Shown here in pieces: positions 18,033-26,716 of a stretch of DNA of 64,000 nucleotides (its first letter is position 1; every line of letters starts with the position of its first letter). The translations under genes were made by a program, and so were the position numbers. This DNA comes from Spirosoma terrae. GTDB lineage: Bacteria; Bacteroidota; Bacteroidia; Cytophagales; Spirosomataceae. A model generated the notes under the pieces. That model saw nothing but the letters and a program-made list of their open reading frames with translations. It did no database searches and was not told where the DNA came from. The stretch lies in assembly GCF_010435915.1 (NCBI RefSeq), contig NZ_JAAFZH010000006.1, positions 301,997 through 365,996 on the forward strand, given 5' to 3'.

Positions 18033-18623
18033 CTAGTTATCCGATTCCAGAATCCCCCTTAAATCATCCAGATGCCTCTGCTTCTCGCTTTGTCGCCAGG
18101 CAATAGCGGACGCCGTCCAATAGTGATGATTTTCCAGGAACTTAACCTGTACGCGGTTCCATGCCGGGAGATCAGCGATAAGATTACGCGCTTTCAGCTC
18201 GCGAAAAAGCGAATCGGCAATTGGCTCAAAATCGTCGCGGCCGAGATAGTCCAGATCGGCATCGCACAAGATCTGGGCGAGATGAGAATCCGGCGATTGC
18301 GGAATTTTTGTTGCCATAATCATGGAACAGATCCGTTCGATCTGGTCGGACTGGAAGCCATAATCGGGTAAAACTTCGCGAACGATCTCGCACCCCATCT
18401 CCTCATGCCCCTGATAGGCTCCCAGAAAACCGGCATCATGAAAGCAGGCCGCCGTACGTAGTAAGGCAAGCGACTCATCATCACTCACTCCCTCGGCAGC
18501 AGCCAGTTGCTCAGCAGCCTGCACTACGTCGAGCGTATGATGAATACCATGATAATACAAGGTATCGGGCAAATTAGCTCGCAACAATTCCAGAATGTAC
18601 GCTTCTGCAGCCTGATAATCCAT
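18033..18623 (-). CDS. HD-domain phosphohydrolase
   Basis: Cytoplasmic HD-superfamily metal-dependent phosphohydrolase (196 residues). Visible ligands: His in YHGIHHTLDV (about 26-30), the HD pair in ACFHDAGF (about 61-65), His in GHEEMGCEI, Asp in CDADLDYLG. Such domains cleave phosphomonoesters or cyclic (di)nucleotides; the substrate cannot be deduced, but it lies 18 bp downstream of a response regulator-adenylyl cyclase gene, so a role in nucleotide signal turnover is plausible. Classical cAMP phosphodiesterase signatures are not evident. Tail-to-tail with the preceding gene, with 2 bp between stops and no terminator. Confidence 0.85.
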   Translation of the reverse strand: MDYQAAEAYILELLRANLPDTLYYHGIHHTLDVVQAAEQLAAAEGVSDDESLALLRTAACFHDAGFLGAYQGHEEMGCEIVREVLPDYGFQSDQIERICSMIMATKIPQSPDSHLAQILCDADLDYLGRDDFEPIADSLFRELKARNLIADLPAWNRVQVKFLENHHYWTASAIAWRQSEKQRHLDDLRGILESDN

Positions 18624-18641
18624 ACGTACTTACTTTAAGAG

Positions 18642-19688
18642 CTAGGCTAAAACTTCATAAATCGTAACCGCATTGGATTTGTTTTTCAGATTTACGTCGC
18701 CGACCCGCTCGCATTGAAACGATTCCTTGATTCGTTCATACGTTTGCTCACTAATCACAATCTGATTGGGTTTGGCAATAGCCTGAAGCCGCTGCGCTAC
18801 GTTAACCGTATCGCCAATGACGGTATAATCAAGCCGTTTCAGCGAAATAGAGCCAATATTACCCGATACCATTTCGCCGGTATTTATACCCGTCGATACG
18901 CTGGGCTGAAAGAGTACCCCTTCGCTTTCTTCCTGCTGATTCGTCTGAATCTGCTGACGAACGGCCAGAGCTGCGTCGATAGCACGGTCAATGTGGTGAC
19001 TTCCCCGGAAAACGGCCATTACGGCATCGCCCATAAATTTGTCGACGTAGCCGCCCTGCGCAATAATTTCCTTGACCATCTGGTCGAAATACGTATTCAG
19101 CAGATTAACAACCTGAACAGCAGGCATTTTCTCCGAAATAGCTGTAAACCCGCAGATATCGAAAAAGACTACGGTAGCTTCAACGGTTTCGCTGGCCATC
19201 AACGTATTTTCAAACTCGGGCCGGGCCATGAAATTAATAACCGTTTCATCGACATACATCTTCAGGATATTGTTCTCCTGAATAGCCTGAATGGTTTCGC
19301 GCACCTGCTCGACCTGACGGATGGTTTTTTCGATTGTGATTTCAAGATCAGAGAAATCGACCGGTTTCATCACAAAATCAAAAGCCCCCCGATTCATGGC
19401 CGTTCGGATGTTGTTCATATCGCCATAGGCCGACACCACTACTGCTTTTAGAATGGTATTATGTTCGGGAATTTTTGCCAGTAAGGTCAAGCCATCCATG
19501 ATGGGCATATTGATGTCGCACAGAACGATCTCAATATCAGGATTTTCGTCTATTTTGGTTAGAGCCTCTTTCCCATTGCCAGCAAACATAAATTCGTAAA
19601 CACCTTCGCGAATTTTCCGTCTGAATTTCTGCTTTATTAGTAATTCCAGGTCGGCTTCATCATCGACCACCAGAATTTTTGTGCTCAT
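18642..19688 (-). CDS. Response regulator fused to class III adenylyl cyclase
   Basis: Phosphorylation-controlled cyclase (348 residues). Receiver domain residues 1-120: acidic pocket at 9-11, Asp58 in LCDINMP, Lys108. A helical linker (about 120-165) leads to the class III cyclase domain (about 168-348). Metal-binding Asp177 (FFDICGFT) and Asp221 ([11 protein letters not shown]), adenine-specifying Lys217 and Asp287 (LDYTVIGD), and transition-state Asn296 and Arg300 (NVAQR) are all present, so the enzyme should be active and make cAMP rather than cGMP. The kinase gene ends 119 bp before it and the HD gene follows 18 bp after, so one signalling operon is likely. Confidence 0.92.
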   Translation of the reverse strand: MSTKILVVDDEADLELLIKQKFRRKIREGVYEFMFAGNGKEALTKIDENPDIEIVLCDINMPIMDGLTLLAKIPEHNTILKAVVVSAYGDMNNIRTAMNRGAFDFVMKPVDFSDLEITIEKTIRQVEQVRETIQAIQENNILKMYVDETVINFMARPEFENTLMASETVEATVVFFDICGFTAISEKMPAVQVVNLLNTYFDQMVKEIIAQGGYVDKFMGDAVMAVFRGSHHIDRAIDAALAVRQQIQTNQQEESEGVLFQPSVSTGINTGEMVSGNIGSISLKRLDYTVIGDTVNVAQRLQAIAKPNQIVISEQTYERIKESFQCERVGDVNLKNKSNAVTIYEVLA

Positions 19689-19807
19689 AACTGATAACGG
19701 GAGCGTCTACTTCATGCGAAGTAAACTCACTTGGTTGGTTAAAAAAAACGTGTAGCTCGTTACGCTACTGTCGATTGCTACGTATCTAGAATCTACCATT
19801 TACTACT

Positions 19808-21193
19808 CTAAGATACGGGTAATCCAACAGATGCGGGAAGCGTAATGATAAATTCAGCAAACTCATTTTCTTTCGTGCTGACTTCCAGCGAGCCACCGTG
19901 GCCTTTGGTAATAATATCATACGAAAGCGATAAGCCCAACCCCGTACCCTCACCCGTAGGCTTTGTGGTAAAGAATGGCTGGTAGATCTTGTCGAGCATC
20001 TCCTGTTTGATACCCAGTCCGTTATCCCGAATCTGTATTTCAACCATGTCGCCCAGCGCTCGGGTTACTACGCTAACCTGGGGATTATAGTCGCCAGACT
20101 GCTGTTTTTTCTTTTCGGATACGGAATAAAAGGCGTTGTTAAACAGGTTCAGCAACACACGGCCAATATCCTGTCCTACCCCAATAATTTTATCAACTTT
20201 GGGATCAAATTCGGTGATCAGCTCGCAGTTAAAGCTATTATCTTTCGCCCGCAATCCATGATAGGCCAATCGCATGTACTCATCGCAAAGGGCATTCACA
20301 TCAATCGGTACGCGTTCATCGCTCGTTGCCCGCGAATGTTGTAACATGGATTTTACGATAGCACTGGCCCGTTTGCCGTGATGATGGATTTTCTGCTGGC
20401 TCAGACTAAGTTCGTCAGCAAGGGTAAGGATATATTGCGCATCAATGTCTGGCTTTTCCAGTTCTTCCTTCAGTTCATCGATCAGTTCGACGGATACCTC
20501 CGAAAAATTATTGACAAAATTCAGCGGATTCTGAATTTCATGAGCAATTCCTGCCGTTAGCTCGCCCAATGAAGCCATTTTCTCAGACTGAATGAGCTGG
20601 TTCTGAGCGGCTCTTAAATTTTCTAATGTTTGCTGCAATGCTTCTTTCTGGCCCCGAAGCTCCGCCGTACGTTCATATACTAGCTGTTCCAGCTCCGTAT
20701 TCTGGGTTTCAATCTTGCGCGTATGGGCGATTTCTTCCTGCCGTTTTTGCAGCAGCTCCTCATCACTTTTCTTCTGCCGATTGGCCAGAAAAACAAACGT
20801 ACCGAGCCAGAGCGTAACAAACAATCCCGTCGCGTCAAGTATGCCATCAACAATTCCTGATAACTTCAGATTCAGGATTGCCAATAACAGTGAAGCAACA
20901 CTGTAGCCAATAACGGGGAACACTCCCAGCAATAATAGTCGGGCGGGCTGGTAGGGCTGCAACTCCCGCAAGGTTACGACCACAAACCCCAGAACGACAA
21001 GCACAAACGCACTGCCCAGCAGTTCGTCTCGCAACGAAAACACGGCCTCAATAGCAAAAGAAACGCCAAACAACACCCAAAACTTATCGACGTAGCGGTT
21101 CCATTCGGGTAGCCGATTGGGCATATCAATAAATTTGCGGTACCACCGCAGCATCAGGATGGAAAGTGGCCCACTTAATACGAGACTAAACAT
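19808..21193 (-). CDS. Membrane sensor histidine kinase
   Basis: Sensor kinase (461 residues) with about five hydrophobic segments in residues 1-138 and no sizeable extracytoplasmic loop, then a coiled coil (about 142-205). H-box GELTAGIAHEIQNPLNFVNN with His218; catalytic N-box around LFNNAFYSV, G1 IRDNGLGI, and G2 TGEGTGLGLSLSYDI. The H-box resembles kinases paired with receiver-cyclases in cyanobacteria and Bacteroidota. It lies directly upstream of the receiver-cyclase, its likely partner; the single-domain regulator at 14209 may be a second target. The first membrane segment is short, but no in-frame start precedes ATG 21193 before a stop. Confidence 0.92.
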   Translation of the reverse strand: MFSLVLSGPLSILMLRWYRKFIDMPNRLPEWNRYVDKFWVLFGVSFAIEAVFSLRDELLGSAFVLVVLGFVVVTLRELQPYQPARLLLLGVFPVIGYSVASLLLAILNLKLSGIVDGILDATGLFVTLWLGTFVFLANRQKKSDEELLQKRQEEIAHTRKIETQNTELEQLVYERTAELRGQKEALQQTLENLRAAQNQLIQSEKMASLGELTAGIAHEIQNPLNFVNNFSEVSVELIDELKEELEKPDIDAQYILTLADELSLSQQKIHHHGKRASAIVKSMLQHSRATSDERVPIDVNALCDEYMRLAYHGLRAKDNSFNCELITEFDPKVDKIIGVGQDIGRVLLNLFNNAFYSVSEKKKQQSGDYNPQVSVVTRALGDMVEIQIRDNGLGIKQEMLDKIYQPFFTTKPTGEGTGLGLSLSYDIITKGHGGSLEVSTKENEFAEFIITLPASVGLPVS

Positions 21194-21539
21194 AAAAACG
21201 GATATTGATACGTTAGAGCGGTGGTTGTGTTATGCAAAATAACACGAAACCGTTAGTAGTGTACAATTACTACCGAATGTACGCTTGTTCTGGTGACAAA
21301 ATCACGTATTTTTCTTGTTCTCACAGAATAGACCTGACCAGACGTAAGGTTATCTGGTTACGTCATAAAGTTGCTACCTGGAACGCCCAGGCTGGTAGAC
21401 TAATGGAGAATTCGTGACGCGTCTCTTATTTCTCGCCGGATGCCAAAGGGAACGTAACGAAGAGTTTTTTCAGGATGAATGAAAAAGAAGAACGGAAAAT
21501 AGCTCGTATAGGCCCACTTTTCCGAAACATGACGGCTAA
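21194..21539. other. Non-coding stretch upstream of the histidine kinase
   Basis: AT-rich, no convincing gene. A short plus-strand frame (21232-21417) and a minus-strand frame (21400-21582) have no recognisable domain or coding character. It probably contains the kinase promoter, but no clear TAnnTTTG was found. Confidence 0.5.
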
Positions 21540-21854
21540 GCCAGACCCCGATCCGGCACAATTGAAACCGTTCTAACATCAATTGCTCAGCGCAACAAAT
21601 CCCTTGACGACGTAGTGGGGCTATCGGCTGGTGCCAAACATGATTTTGCCGGAGGAGTTGGGGAGCTGGCAGGTCTTAAATCCATTATGTTTATTGGATT
21701 AGAAGACGTAAAAGGGCGAGGAATTGAACGACACGGCAGTCCAGTTGCCCAGATACGTCACTACAAATTACTGAACGAGAAGGGGCAGCATTGGGCCATA
21801 ATTCACGTAACGGCCGATGGTCTGGTTACGGATTATGATATCGTAGAGCAATAA
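21540..21854 (+). pseudogene. C-terminal protein fragment without a proper start
   Basis: An open frame beginning right after a stop codon at 21537 encodes about 104 residues with strongly protein-like composition (LKSIMFIGLEDVKGRG, ERHGSPVAQIRHYKLL, VTADGLVTDYDIVEQ). It reads like the beta-sheet C-terminal part of a longer exported enzyme, perhaps an accessory domain of a serine hydrolase, but I do not recognise the family with confidence. The only in-frame start is GTG 21615, inside the conserved-looking part. Most likely the 3' remnant of a gene whose front was lost. Confidence 0.4.
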
Positions 21855-22337
21855 CGGCTTGATGGCTATTTCGCCCAAAAAGTAGACACATAAACTTACG
21901 TCCATCGTCTGAAATGATATACGGGCGGCCCGAGCAGATGACAGTTTAAGATGAAGCAGAGGTTATAGTAGGTCGGTCAGGGTGAATTTGGTAACTCTCA
22001 CTAGACTGGCGTTCGTTTATTGTATCAGCAAAGTGGGCTGGTGAACAAAACTTTGAGTAGGGGGTATCCAACATTCGTATGTTTTGTTCCATACCAATAA
22101 GCTAACCCGCTATAAACTAAATCTTTATACTTGAATTCCTTCTTCAAGGAACGTACATACCAAATCACATACTGCTTTTAAAACGCTTAATGGCGTAGAT
22201 ACATGAACTTCTCTTGAGATCAAGAGGGAGCGTTTTAAAAGAATATGTCATGTGCATCAGTAGCCTTAGTTTTTCATATTCAGACTTTTGCAACAGCTAA
22301 TGCCGCTATTTTAAGTTCAAAGCAGCCTTGTTTGTAA
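21855..22337. other. Decaying non-coding stretch between two gene remnants
   Basis: No intact gene. It contains the nested inverted-repeat element at 22175-22241 and a short 29-codon frame starting with ATG 22244 that I cannot support as a gene. Composition and position between two truncated genes suggest deletion or rearrangement debris. Confidence 0.45.
22175..22241. repeat. Nested inverted repeat (13-bp outer stem, 6-bp inner stem)
   Basis: Outer arms 22175-22187 and 22229-22241 are perfect 13-bp complements; within the loop, 22211-22216 and 22221-22226 form a 6-bp stem with a 4-base loop. The 67-bp element could fold as a structured RNA, be a miniature mobile-element relic, or act as a terminator/attenuator. 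Its right arm GGAGCGTTTT recurs in the terminator at 22914-22946. Confidence 0.6.
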
Positions 22338-22793
22338 TATAGTAGGCAGGGCATAAGGCATGCCCGATTTGGCTGGAATGATTATATCGCAAACCATAAG
22401 TCTTTTGGCTATCGGCAGAATGAAAAAGGAATAAATAAGCAGGGAGAACTAAAAAAATTCGAGGAATTCAGTGCTGCCGGTGGGCTGCATAGCGATGCTG
22501 CAGATTACGCAAGATTTATGATCGGCACAATGAAGGGAACCGGACTGACTTCAACCTCCTTGAAAGAAATGCTCCGCCGTCATGTATATCTCAGTGATAG
22601 TACGTCAGCCTGGACACTTGGATTTTCAGTATATAAAACCAAGTACGGCGATCTGTTTTTTCATAGCGGAAACAATGGTGATTTTACATGTAGTATGGCA
22701 TTTAATAAAGATAAGAAATGCGGATATGTTATCCTGACAAACAATAACCGCGCAGGCTACATTGAAGATAAAATACTTCCCCTATTTAAATAA
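22338..22793 (+). pseudogene. 5'-truncated beta-lactamase-family serine hydrolase
   Basis: Translating upstream of ATG 22518 in the same frame gives uninterrupted family-like sequence from about 22371 (GWNDYIANHKSFGYRQNEKG, then FSAAGGLHSDAADYARFM), continuing through WTLGFSVY and the HSG motif in FFHSGNNGDF that corresponds to the KTG box of class C beta-lactamase-like (COG1680) hydrolases. Everything before, including the SxxK nucleophile and the YxN motif, is missing; a stop at 22335 closes the frame. About 150 residues remain of an expected 350 or more, so it cannot be catalytically active. The terminator at 22914 is probably its original one. Confidence 0.8.
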
Positions 22794-22913
22794 ATTCAAC
22801 AGATAACTCTTAAACTCCCTTTTGGTCTTCCGCTGTGTCAATGGGACTTCGCCTGACAAATCCCTCCAAATCTAATGGCTCGTAAAACGCCCCAATATTG
22901 AAACAGACACATG
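22794..22913. other. Non-coding stretch after the hydrolase remnant (gap continues to 23117)
   Basis: The 324-bp gap from 22794 to 23117 contains only the hairpin terminator at 22914-22946. I see no gene in it. Confidence 0.5.
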
Positions 22914-22946
22914 AACGCTCCCTCGTCTCACGTAGGAGCGTTTTTT
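22914..22946 (+). terminator. Rho-independent terminator
   Basis: AACGCTCC (22914-22921) pairs with GGAGCGTT (22935-22942) and is followed by a run of T to 22946. It lies 120 bp after the stop of the truncated serine hydrolase on the same strand, with no other plus-strand gene nearby. Confidence 0.8.
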
Positions 22947-23117
22947 GAGATTATAGTTTTGCATACGAATGCGATTCCCCACTGGCCTGTTCTGACGCCC
23001 GCAGATCAATCGTAACGCAATTTGTTTTGATTAATCAACGGGTTCATTCTCCAGGTAAACAGGCTTAACATACGAACCGTACACCTTAATGGTGGGCCAT
23101 CGTTAGGCTTTGGCAGG

Positions 23118-23594
23118 CTACGTAAATTTAAAGACAGCCAGAATGATAATGGCTAGAAACACCAGCAGTTGAACCGTGTGAAACTTAGTCAGCCTCCTAA
23201 CCGCAGGGTGGCCTGCTACCTGTAGACCAATGCCCTCAGATAAAAGGCTTTTGCTTAACCGCTTCATTTGTGGACTGCCCACCAGCAGCCCGTTCAGCGG
23301 CAGCAGCAAGATCAGACCTAGTTTTACTTGCAACCAGAACTGCTGTAAATAGACGCCTTCACTGAGTATCGTCAGACCGATCCCCGAAAGTAACAAAACG
23401 ACCCCACCGGCTAATAAGATCCGGCCTAGACCCGACAGCAGGCTAAAAAGACTGAGGGCTGCCTGATCCTCCTGCTTCAACAGGCTGACAAACGAGCGAA
23501 ACACGACCCACTCGGTAAGGGTGGCGCCCACCATTAGGACCAGCCCCGACAGGTGTAGCACGAGCAACACCGCTCGTAATGTGAAGGCATCCAT
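23118..23594 (-). CDS. Four-segment integral membrane protein (CopD/DUF2269-like)
   Basis: Inner-membrane protein (158 residues) with about four hydrophobic helices (roughly 8-28, 48-72, 80-103, 136-156) and little else. The arrangement with an N-terminal LVLHLSGLVLMVGATLTEW segment resembles small DUF2269/CopD-like membrane proteins, but I cannot assign a family firmly. The ATG overlaps the stop of the preceding DUF4267 gene by one base (TGATG), showing translational coupling. Third gene of a Crp-DUF4267-membrane protein operon. Confidence 0.7.
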   Translation of the reverse strand: MDAFTLRAVLLVLHLSGLVLMVGATLTEWVVFRSFVSLLKQEDQAALSLFSLLSGLGRILLAGGVVLLLSGIGLTILSEGVYLQQFWLQVKLGLILLLPLNGLLVGSPQMKRLSKSLLSEGIGLQVAGHPAVRRLTKFHTVQLLVFLAIIILAVFKFT

Positions 23595-24013
23595 CAGGCG
23601 ATTGCTTGTTTAGTATTGCTGAATAAAAAAAAGCTCGTGATGATCATGTAGACGGCCGTACCGCCATGAACCAGCAGCCGGGGCCAGTCCACTCCGTTCT
23701 GCTGGTAGATCAGCAAGCAGTCCGTAAAGGGAATGATGGTGGCAGCCGTAAACACGTACGCGGTCGCTTGCTTCATCCGGTTCAACCATAAAGCCAGTAG
23801 GGCTATTCCCGAAAAAATATCGCGTATTCCCTTAATGCGTCCGTAGGCAAGACCTGAATCCGTAAAAGACCCTATCCCGAAATCGTCCATACTGATCTGT
23901 GGGGCCAGCATAAACCGCAGACCGATGAAGAGAATGCCCAGCGCGATGGGCAGGATCATCCAGGAGGATGCCGACTGCCAGCCCCAGGGGGCCGATGCCA
24001 GTTGTGTTTTCAT
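23594..24013 (-). CDS. DUF4267 family membrane protein
   Basis: Inner-membrane protein (139 residues), DUF4267 family: GLRFMLAP near the first helix, then AYGRIKGIRDIFSGIALLAL as the signature, with about four membrane segments. Function unknown; members are common beside regulators and oxidoreductases in Bacteroidota and Proteobacteria. ATG 24013 is chosen over the in-frame ATG at 24052, because it leaves a compact N-terminus and a normal 73-bp gap after the Crp gene. Coupled to the next gene by a 1-base overlap. Confidence 0.8.
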   Translation of the reverse strand: MKTQLASAPWGWQSASSWMILPIALGILFIGLRFMLAPQISMDDFGIGSFTDSGLAYGRIKGIRDIFSGIALLALWLNRMKQATAYVFTAATIIPFTDCLLIYQQNGVDWPRLLVHGGTAVYMIITSFFLFSNTKQAIA

Positions 24014-24086
24014 AGTGCTATTGTCGTGATCGATTATGACCACAAAGCTCACACCTAAAAAACAGCCCCTCGTTCACCCAGGTTAA

Positions 24087-24662
24087 TTAATGCGACTGGG
24101 CCATTCGTTTTCGAATGCGGCTCAGGGATTGGGGCTTGATACCCACGTAGGAGGCAATATAATATTGGGGAATGCGCTGAGCTATATCGGGGAACTTGGC
24201 CAGAAAGGTTTGGTAACGCTGCTCGGGTGGGTCAGTGTAAAGGGAGTTGATCTGGTGGATGGCACTCACAAACACCTCGCTGATGGCCAGCCGTCCAAAT
24301 CGTTCCCCCTGTTCAACCTGTTGGTATAACCGGTCCATATTGGCTTGGCTAATACTATAGACGGTAGCGTCTTCCAGGGCCTGAATATTGGTGCGGGAGG
24401 GCTGCTGAGGCAGAAAGCTGGCGTAATCACATACAAATTCGCCCTCTTTGTTAAAGTAACTGGTTTTCTCCTCTCCCTCGATACTGGCATAATAGCGAAC
24501 CAGGCCCTTCTCTATAAAGAAGACGTTTTTGCATACCTGCCCCATCTGCAGCAGATGTTCACCTTTGGTCAGGTTGAGTTGGCGAACTAAGGTGGCAATG
24601 ATGGCTTCGTCGGCTGAGGAGAGCGGAATATAGTGCCGAATGGTATTGAGCAATCGATCCAT
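24087..24662 (-). CDS. Crp/Fnr-family transcriptional regulator
   Basis: Transcription factor (191 residues) with an N-terminal cyclic-nucleotide-binding-like beta-roll (about 25-115: LTKGEHLLQMGQ, NVFFIEKGLVRYY) and a C-terminal helix-turn-helix (IASYVGIKPQSLSRIRKRM). The phosphate-binding cassette with the conserved FGE and Arg is absent, so cAMP is unlikely to be the ligand; this is the divergent Bacteroidota subgroup with unknown effector. ATG 24662 gives the canonical MDRLL start. A promoter-like box TACCTTTTG is at 24703-24711 on the minus strand. It probably controls its own operon with the two membrane proteins. Confidence 0.85.
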   Translation of the reverse strand: MDRLLNTIRHYIPLSSADEAIIATLVRQLNLTKGEHLLQMGQVCKNVFFIEKGLVRYYASIEGEEKTSYFNKEGEFVCDYASFLPQQPSRTNIQALEDATVYSISQANMDRLYQQVEQGERFGRLAISEVFVSAIHQINSLYTDPPEQRYQTFLAKFPDIAQRIPQYYIASYVGIKPQSLSRIRKRMAQSH

Positions 24663-25003
24663 TCTCAAAAATAAGCATGGAATCACGTTAGTTGAACCAG
24701 AACAAAAGGTAAAATGGGTTTGCTGGTTGAGTAGAAGGACTTTGGAGACTAACGGGGGCTCCGTTAGTACGAAATAGCGGATCTGAGACTAATAGCTTAC
24801 TTTACTGGATTGTCTATTCATAAAAAAAGAGCATTTCATGAGATCGGATTCAGAAGGTACAGGTTGACAAACTAAATAAGGATTTCCTCGACGCCTACTT
24901 TACTTGGAAAAGGAACCCTCCTATATCAGCATAAAAATATATCCTGGACTTCTCAGCAAACGGATTTGGACTTCCCAGAAAAGCCCTACCACAGAACACA
25001 GTC
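24663..25003. other. Intergenic region between the Crp gene and the SDR gene
   Basis: Divergent regulatory region (24663-25032 in all). It contains the minus-strand promoter-like box at 24703-24711 and an 8-bp perfect inverted repeat ACTAACGG/CCGTTAGT at 24748-24755 and 24761-24768, which could be an operator for the Crp-type regulator. No gene seen, although one frame stays open from 24904 into the SDR gene. Confidence 0.5.
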
Positions 25004-25011
25004 TAATTTTG
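25004..25011 (+). promoter_or_regulatory. TAATTTTG promoter box of the SDR-AraC operon
   Basis: Exact TAnnTTTG match 21 bases before ATG 25033, supporting that start rather than the ATG at 24904, which lies upstream of this box. Confidence 0.5.
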
Positions 25012-25032
25012 CCTCATAAACAAGTAACAACT

Positions 25033-25842
25033 ATGGCAAAGACAGTTTTAGTTACAGGCGCTTCGGCAGGAATTGGAAAAGCAACGGCTATTTTACTCGC
25101 CCAGAACGGCTACAACGTCTACGGGGCGGCACGCAGAACTGAGAAAACGCACGATCTCAGCAGTTACGGCATCAAGCCCATTGCGTTGGACGTAACTTCG
25201 GAGGAAAGCATCGTTAACTGTGTGAAACAAATTACCAATGAAGCCGGAACAATTGATATTCTGGTTAACAATGCCGGCTTCGGTTCGAGTGGAGCCGTGG
25301 AAGATCTATCCATTGACGATGCACGGTATCAGTTAGATGTTAATTTGTTTGGTGCCATGCGGTTGACTCAATTGGTACTACCACAAATGCGGGCCAATAA
25401 ATGGGGCAAAATTGTAAATATTTCGTCCATAGGCGGCAAAGTTGCCTTTCCGCTAGCCGGTTGGTATCATGCCAGCAAGTTTGCCCTGGAGGCCTTGAGT
25501 GACAGCTTACGCATGGAAGTTAACCAGTTCGGAATTGACGTCATTGTCATTGAACCGGGTGGCATAAAATCAGAGTGGGCCGACATTTCCAATGAAAAAA
25601 TGACCGCTGTCTCAGGACATACTGCCTACAAGGACATGGTGGCCTCCACGCAGAAAGCCACCACGAACCTGGCTCTCCCGGAACCAATCGTTATTGCAAA
25701 ATTGATCAAAGAAGGCATTGAAGCGAAACGACCCAAAACGCGCTATGTCGGCGGATATGGTGCAAAACCAATTCTGTTTCTACGGAAAATTTTGCCAGAC
25801 ACTTTGTTTCAAAAGGTAATCTTGAGTCAAACAAAAGGCTAA
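25033..25842 (+). CDS. Short-chain dehydrogenase/reductase
   Basis: Cytoplasmic NAD(P)-dependent oxidoreductase of the classical SDR family (269 residues). Rossmann motif TGASAGIGKATA at residues 8-19, NNAGFGSSG, catalytic Ser in VNISSIGGKV, and the YxxxK motif as YHASK. The tail VIVIEPGGIKSEW is typical. The Arg-rich ARR after strand 2 hints at NADP preference. The following AraC gene starts 12 bp downstream, so both form one operon. Substrate unknown. Confidence 0.92.
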   Translation: MAKTVLVTGASAGIGKATAILLAQNGYNVYGAARRTEKTHDLSSYGIKPIALDVTSEESIVNCVKQITNEAGTIDILVNNAGFGSSGAVEDLSIDDARYQLDVNLFGAMRLTQLVLPQMRANKWGKIVNISSIGGKVAFPLAGWYHASKFALEALSDSLRMEVNQFGIDVIVIEPGGIKSEWADISNEKMTAVSGHTAYKDMVASTQKATTNLALPEPIVIAKLIKEGIEAKRPKTRYVGGYGAKPILFLRKILPDTLFQKVILSQTKG

Positions 25843-25854
25843 TTCCCGACGGGC

Positions 25855-26706
25855 ATGCAACAGCAATCTCAACAACATATCGTTTTGCACGCCTGTACAA
25901 AAGATGAATTCGGGCATGATCCTTTTGTATCCGAGCATTGGCTGGTACTGATTGTTTCAGGTAGCTCAGAGCTGTTTTCGCAGCAGGGGACTGTTTCACA
26001 TCCCGCAGGAACACTGGGCTTGATCCGGAAAAATCAGTTGGTAAAAGCGGTGAAGAAGGTGGGCGATGCCCACACGTTTTCTTCCATCAGCATTTGTTTG
26101 GATCAAAAAACGCTACAGAAATTCAGCACAGACTACGGTGTTGTATCAGACAGTCCGTACGTCGGCGAATCGAATGTGATCATGGACGTAGATCCGGTTA
26201 TGAAAAGCTACTTCGATTCGCTAATGCCCTACTTTGCGCAGCCTGAAAAACTGACCCCCGCCCTGGCACACATAAAAACAATGGAGGCCATCGAGTTATT
26301 GTTACGTAAGGCTTCACTGAAAAACTTTTTATTCGATTTCAGCGAACCGCATAAGCTGGACCTGGAAGCGTATATGAACCGACATTTTTCATATAACGTA
26401 CCCCTGGCCCAATTTGCGAAACTGACTGGCCGGAGTCTTTCGGCTTTCAAACGCGATTTCGCGGTCATCTTTCGGTCAACCCCTGAACGATGGCTGCAAA
26501 AAAAGAAGCTGGAAATGGCTTACTTTCTCATTGCCCAGAAAAAGAGAAAGCCATCAGACGTTTATCTAGAAACAGGCTTTGAAAACCTTTCTCATTTTTC
26601 CGTCGCTTTCAAAAAAGAGTACGGTGTAAATCCCTCCGAATTATTACGCAACTACAGCGTTACAACCCCATCTGACAACAGCTCATCCACTGCCCAGCCT
26701 ACCTAG
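25855..26706 (+). CDS. AraC-family transcriptional regulator
   Basis: AraC/XylS-type regulator (283 residues): an N-terminal cupin-like sensory domain (about 1-120) and a C-terminal double helix-turn-helix (about 165-265) with LTGRSLSAFKRDF and DVYLETGFENLSHFS. It is a paralogue of the regulator at 28634-29428; both share PHK[IL]DLE.YM, LTGRS[LV]S[AS]FKRDF and VYLE[TV]GFE[ND]LSHFS blocks. Cotranscribed with the SDR gene, so probably autoregulates this pair in response to a small molecule. Closed by a hairpin terminator at 26717-26754. Confidence 0.9.
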   Translation: MQQQSQQHIVLHACTKDEFGHDPFVSEHWLVLIVSGSSELFSQQGTVSHPAGTLGLIRKNQLVKAVKKVGDAHTFSSISICLDQKTLQKFSTDYGVVSDSPYVGESNVIMDVDPVMKSYFDSLMPYFAQPEKLTPALAHIKTMEAIELLLRKASLKNFLFDFSEPHKLDLEAYMNRHFSYNVPLAQFAKLTGRSLSAFKRDFAVIFRSTPERWLQKKKLEMAYFLIAQKKRKPSDVYLETGFENLSHFSVAFKKEYGVNPSELLRNYSVTTPSDNSSSTAQPT

Positions 26707-26716
26707 GTAGCATAGC

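Noticed and set aside
18714..19451. 245-codon open frame on the plus strand
   Set aside because: It is antisense to the receiver-cyclase gene and shows no domain; third-position bias of the cyclase gene explains it.
21232..21582. Two ~60-codon frames upstream of the histidine kinase
   Set aside because: No coding character or domain; consistent with chance frames.
22244..22333. 29-codon frame MSCASVALVF...
   Set aside because: Looks weakly like a signal peptide, but it lies in a decaying region without promoter or downstream continuation.
24087..24662. Link of the Crp-type regulator to the cAMP-producing cyclase at 18642
   Set aside because: The FGE...R cassette needed to bind cAMP is missing.
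24904..25032. 43-codon N-terminal extension of the SDR protein
   Set aside because: It precedes the TAATTTTG promoter box and lacks similarity to SDR N-termini.
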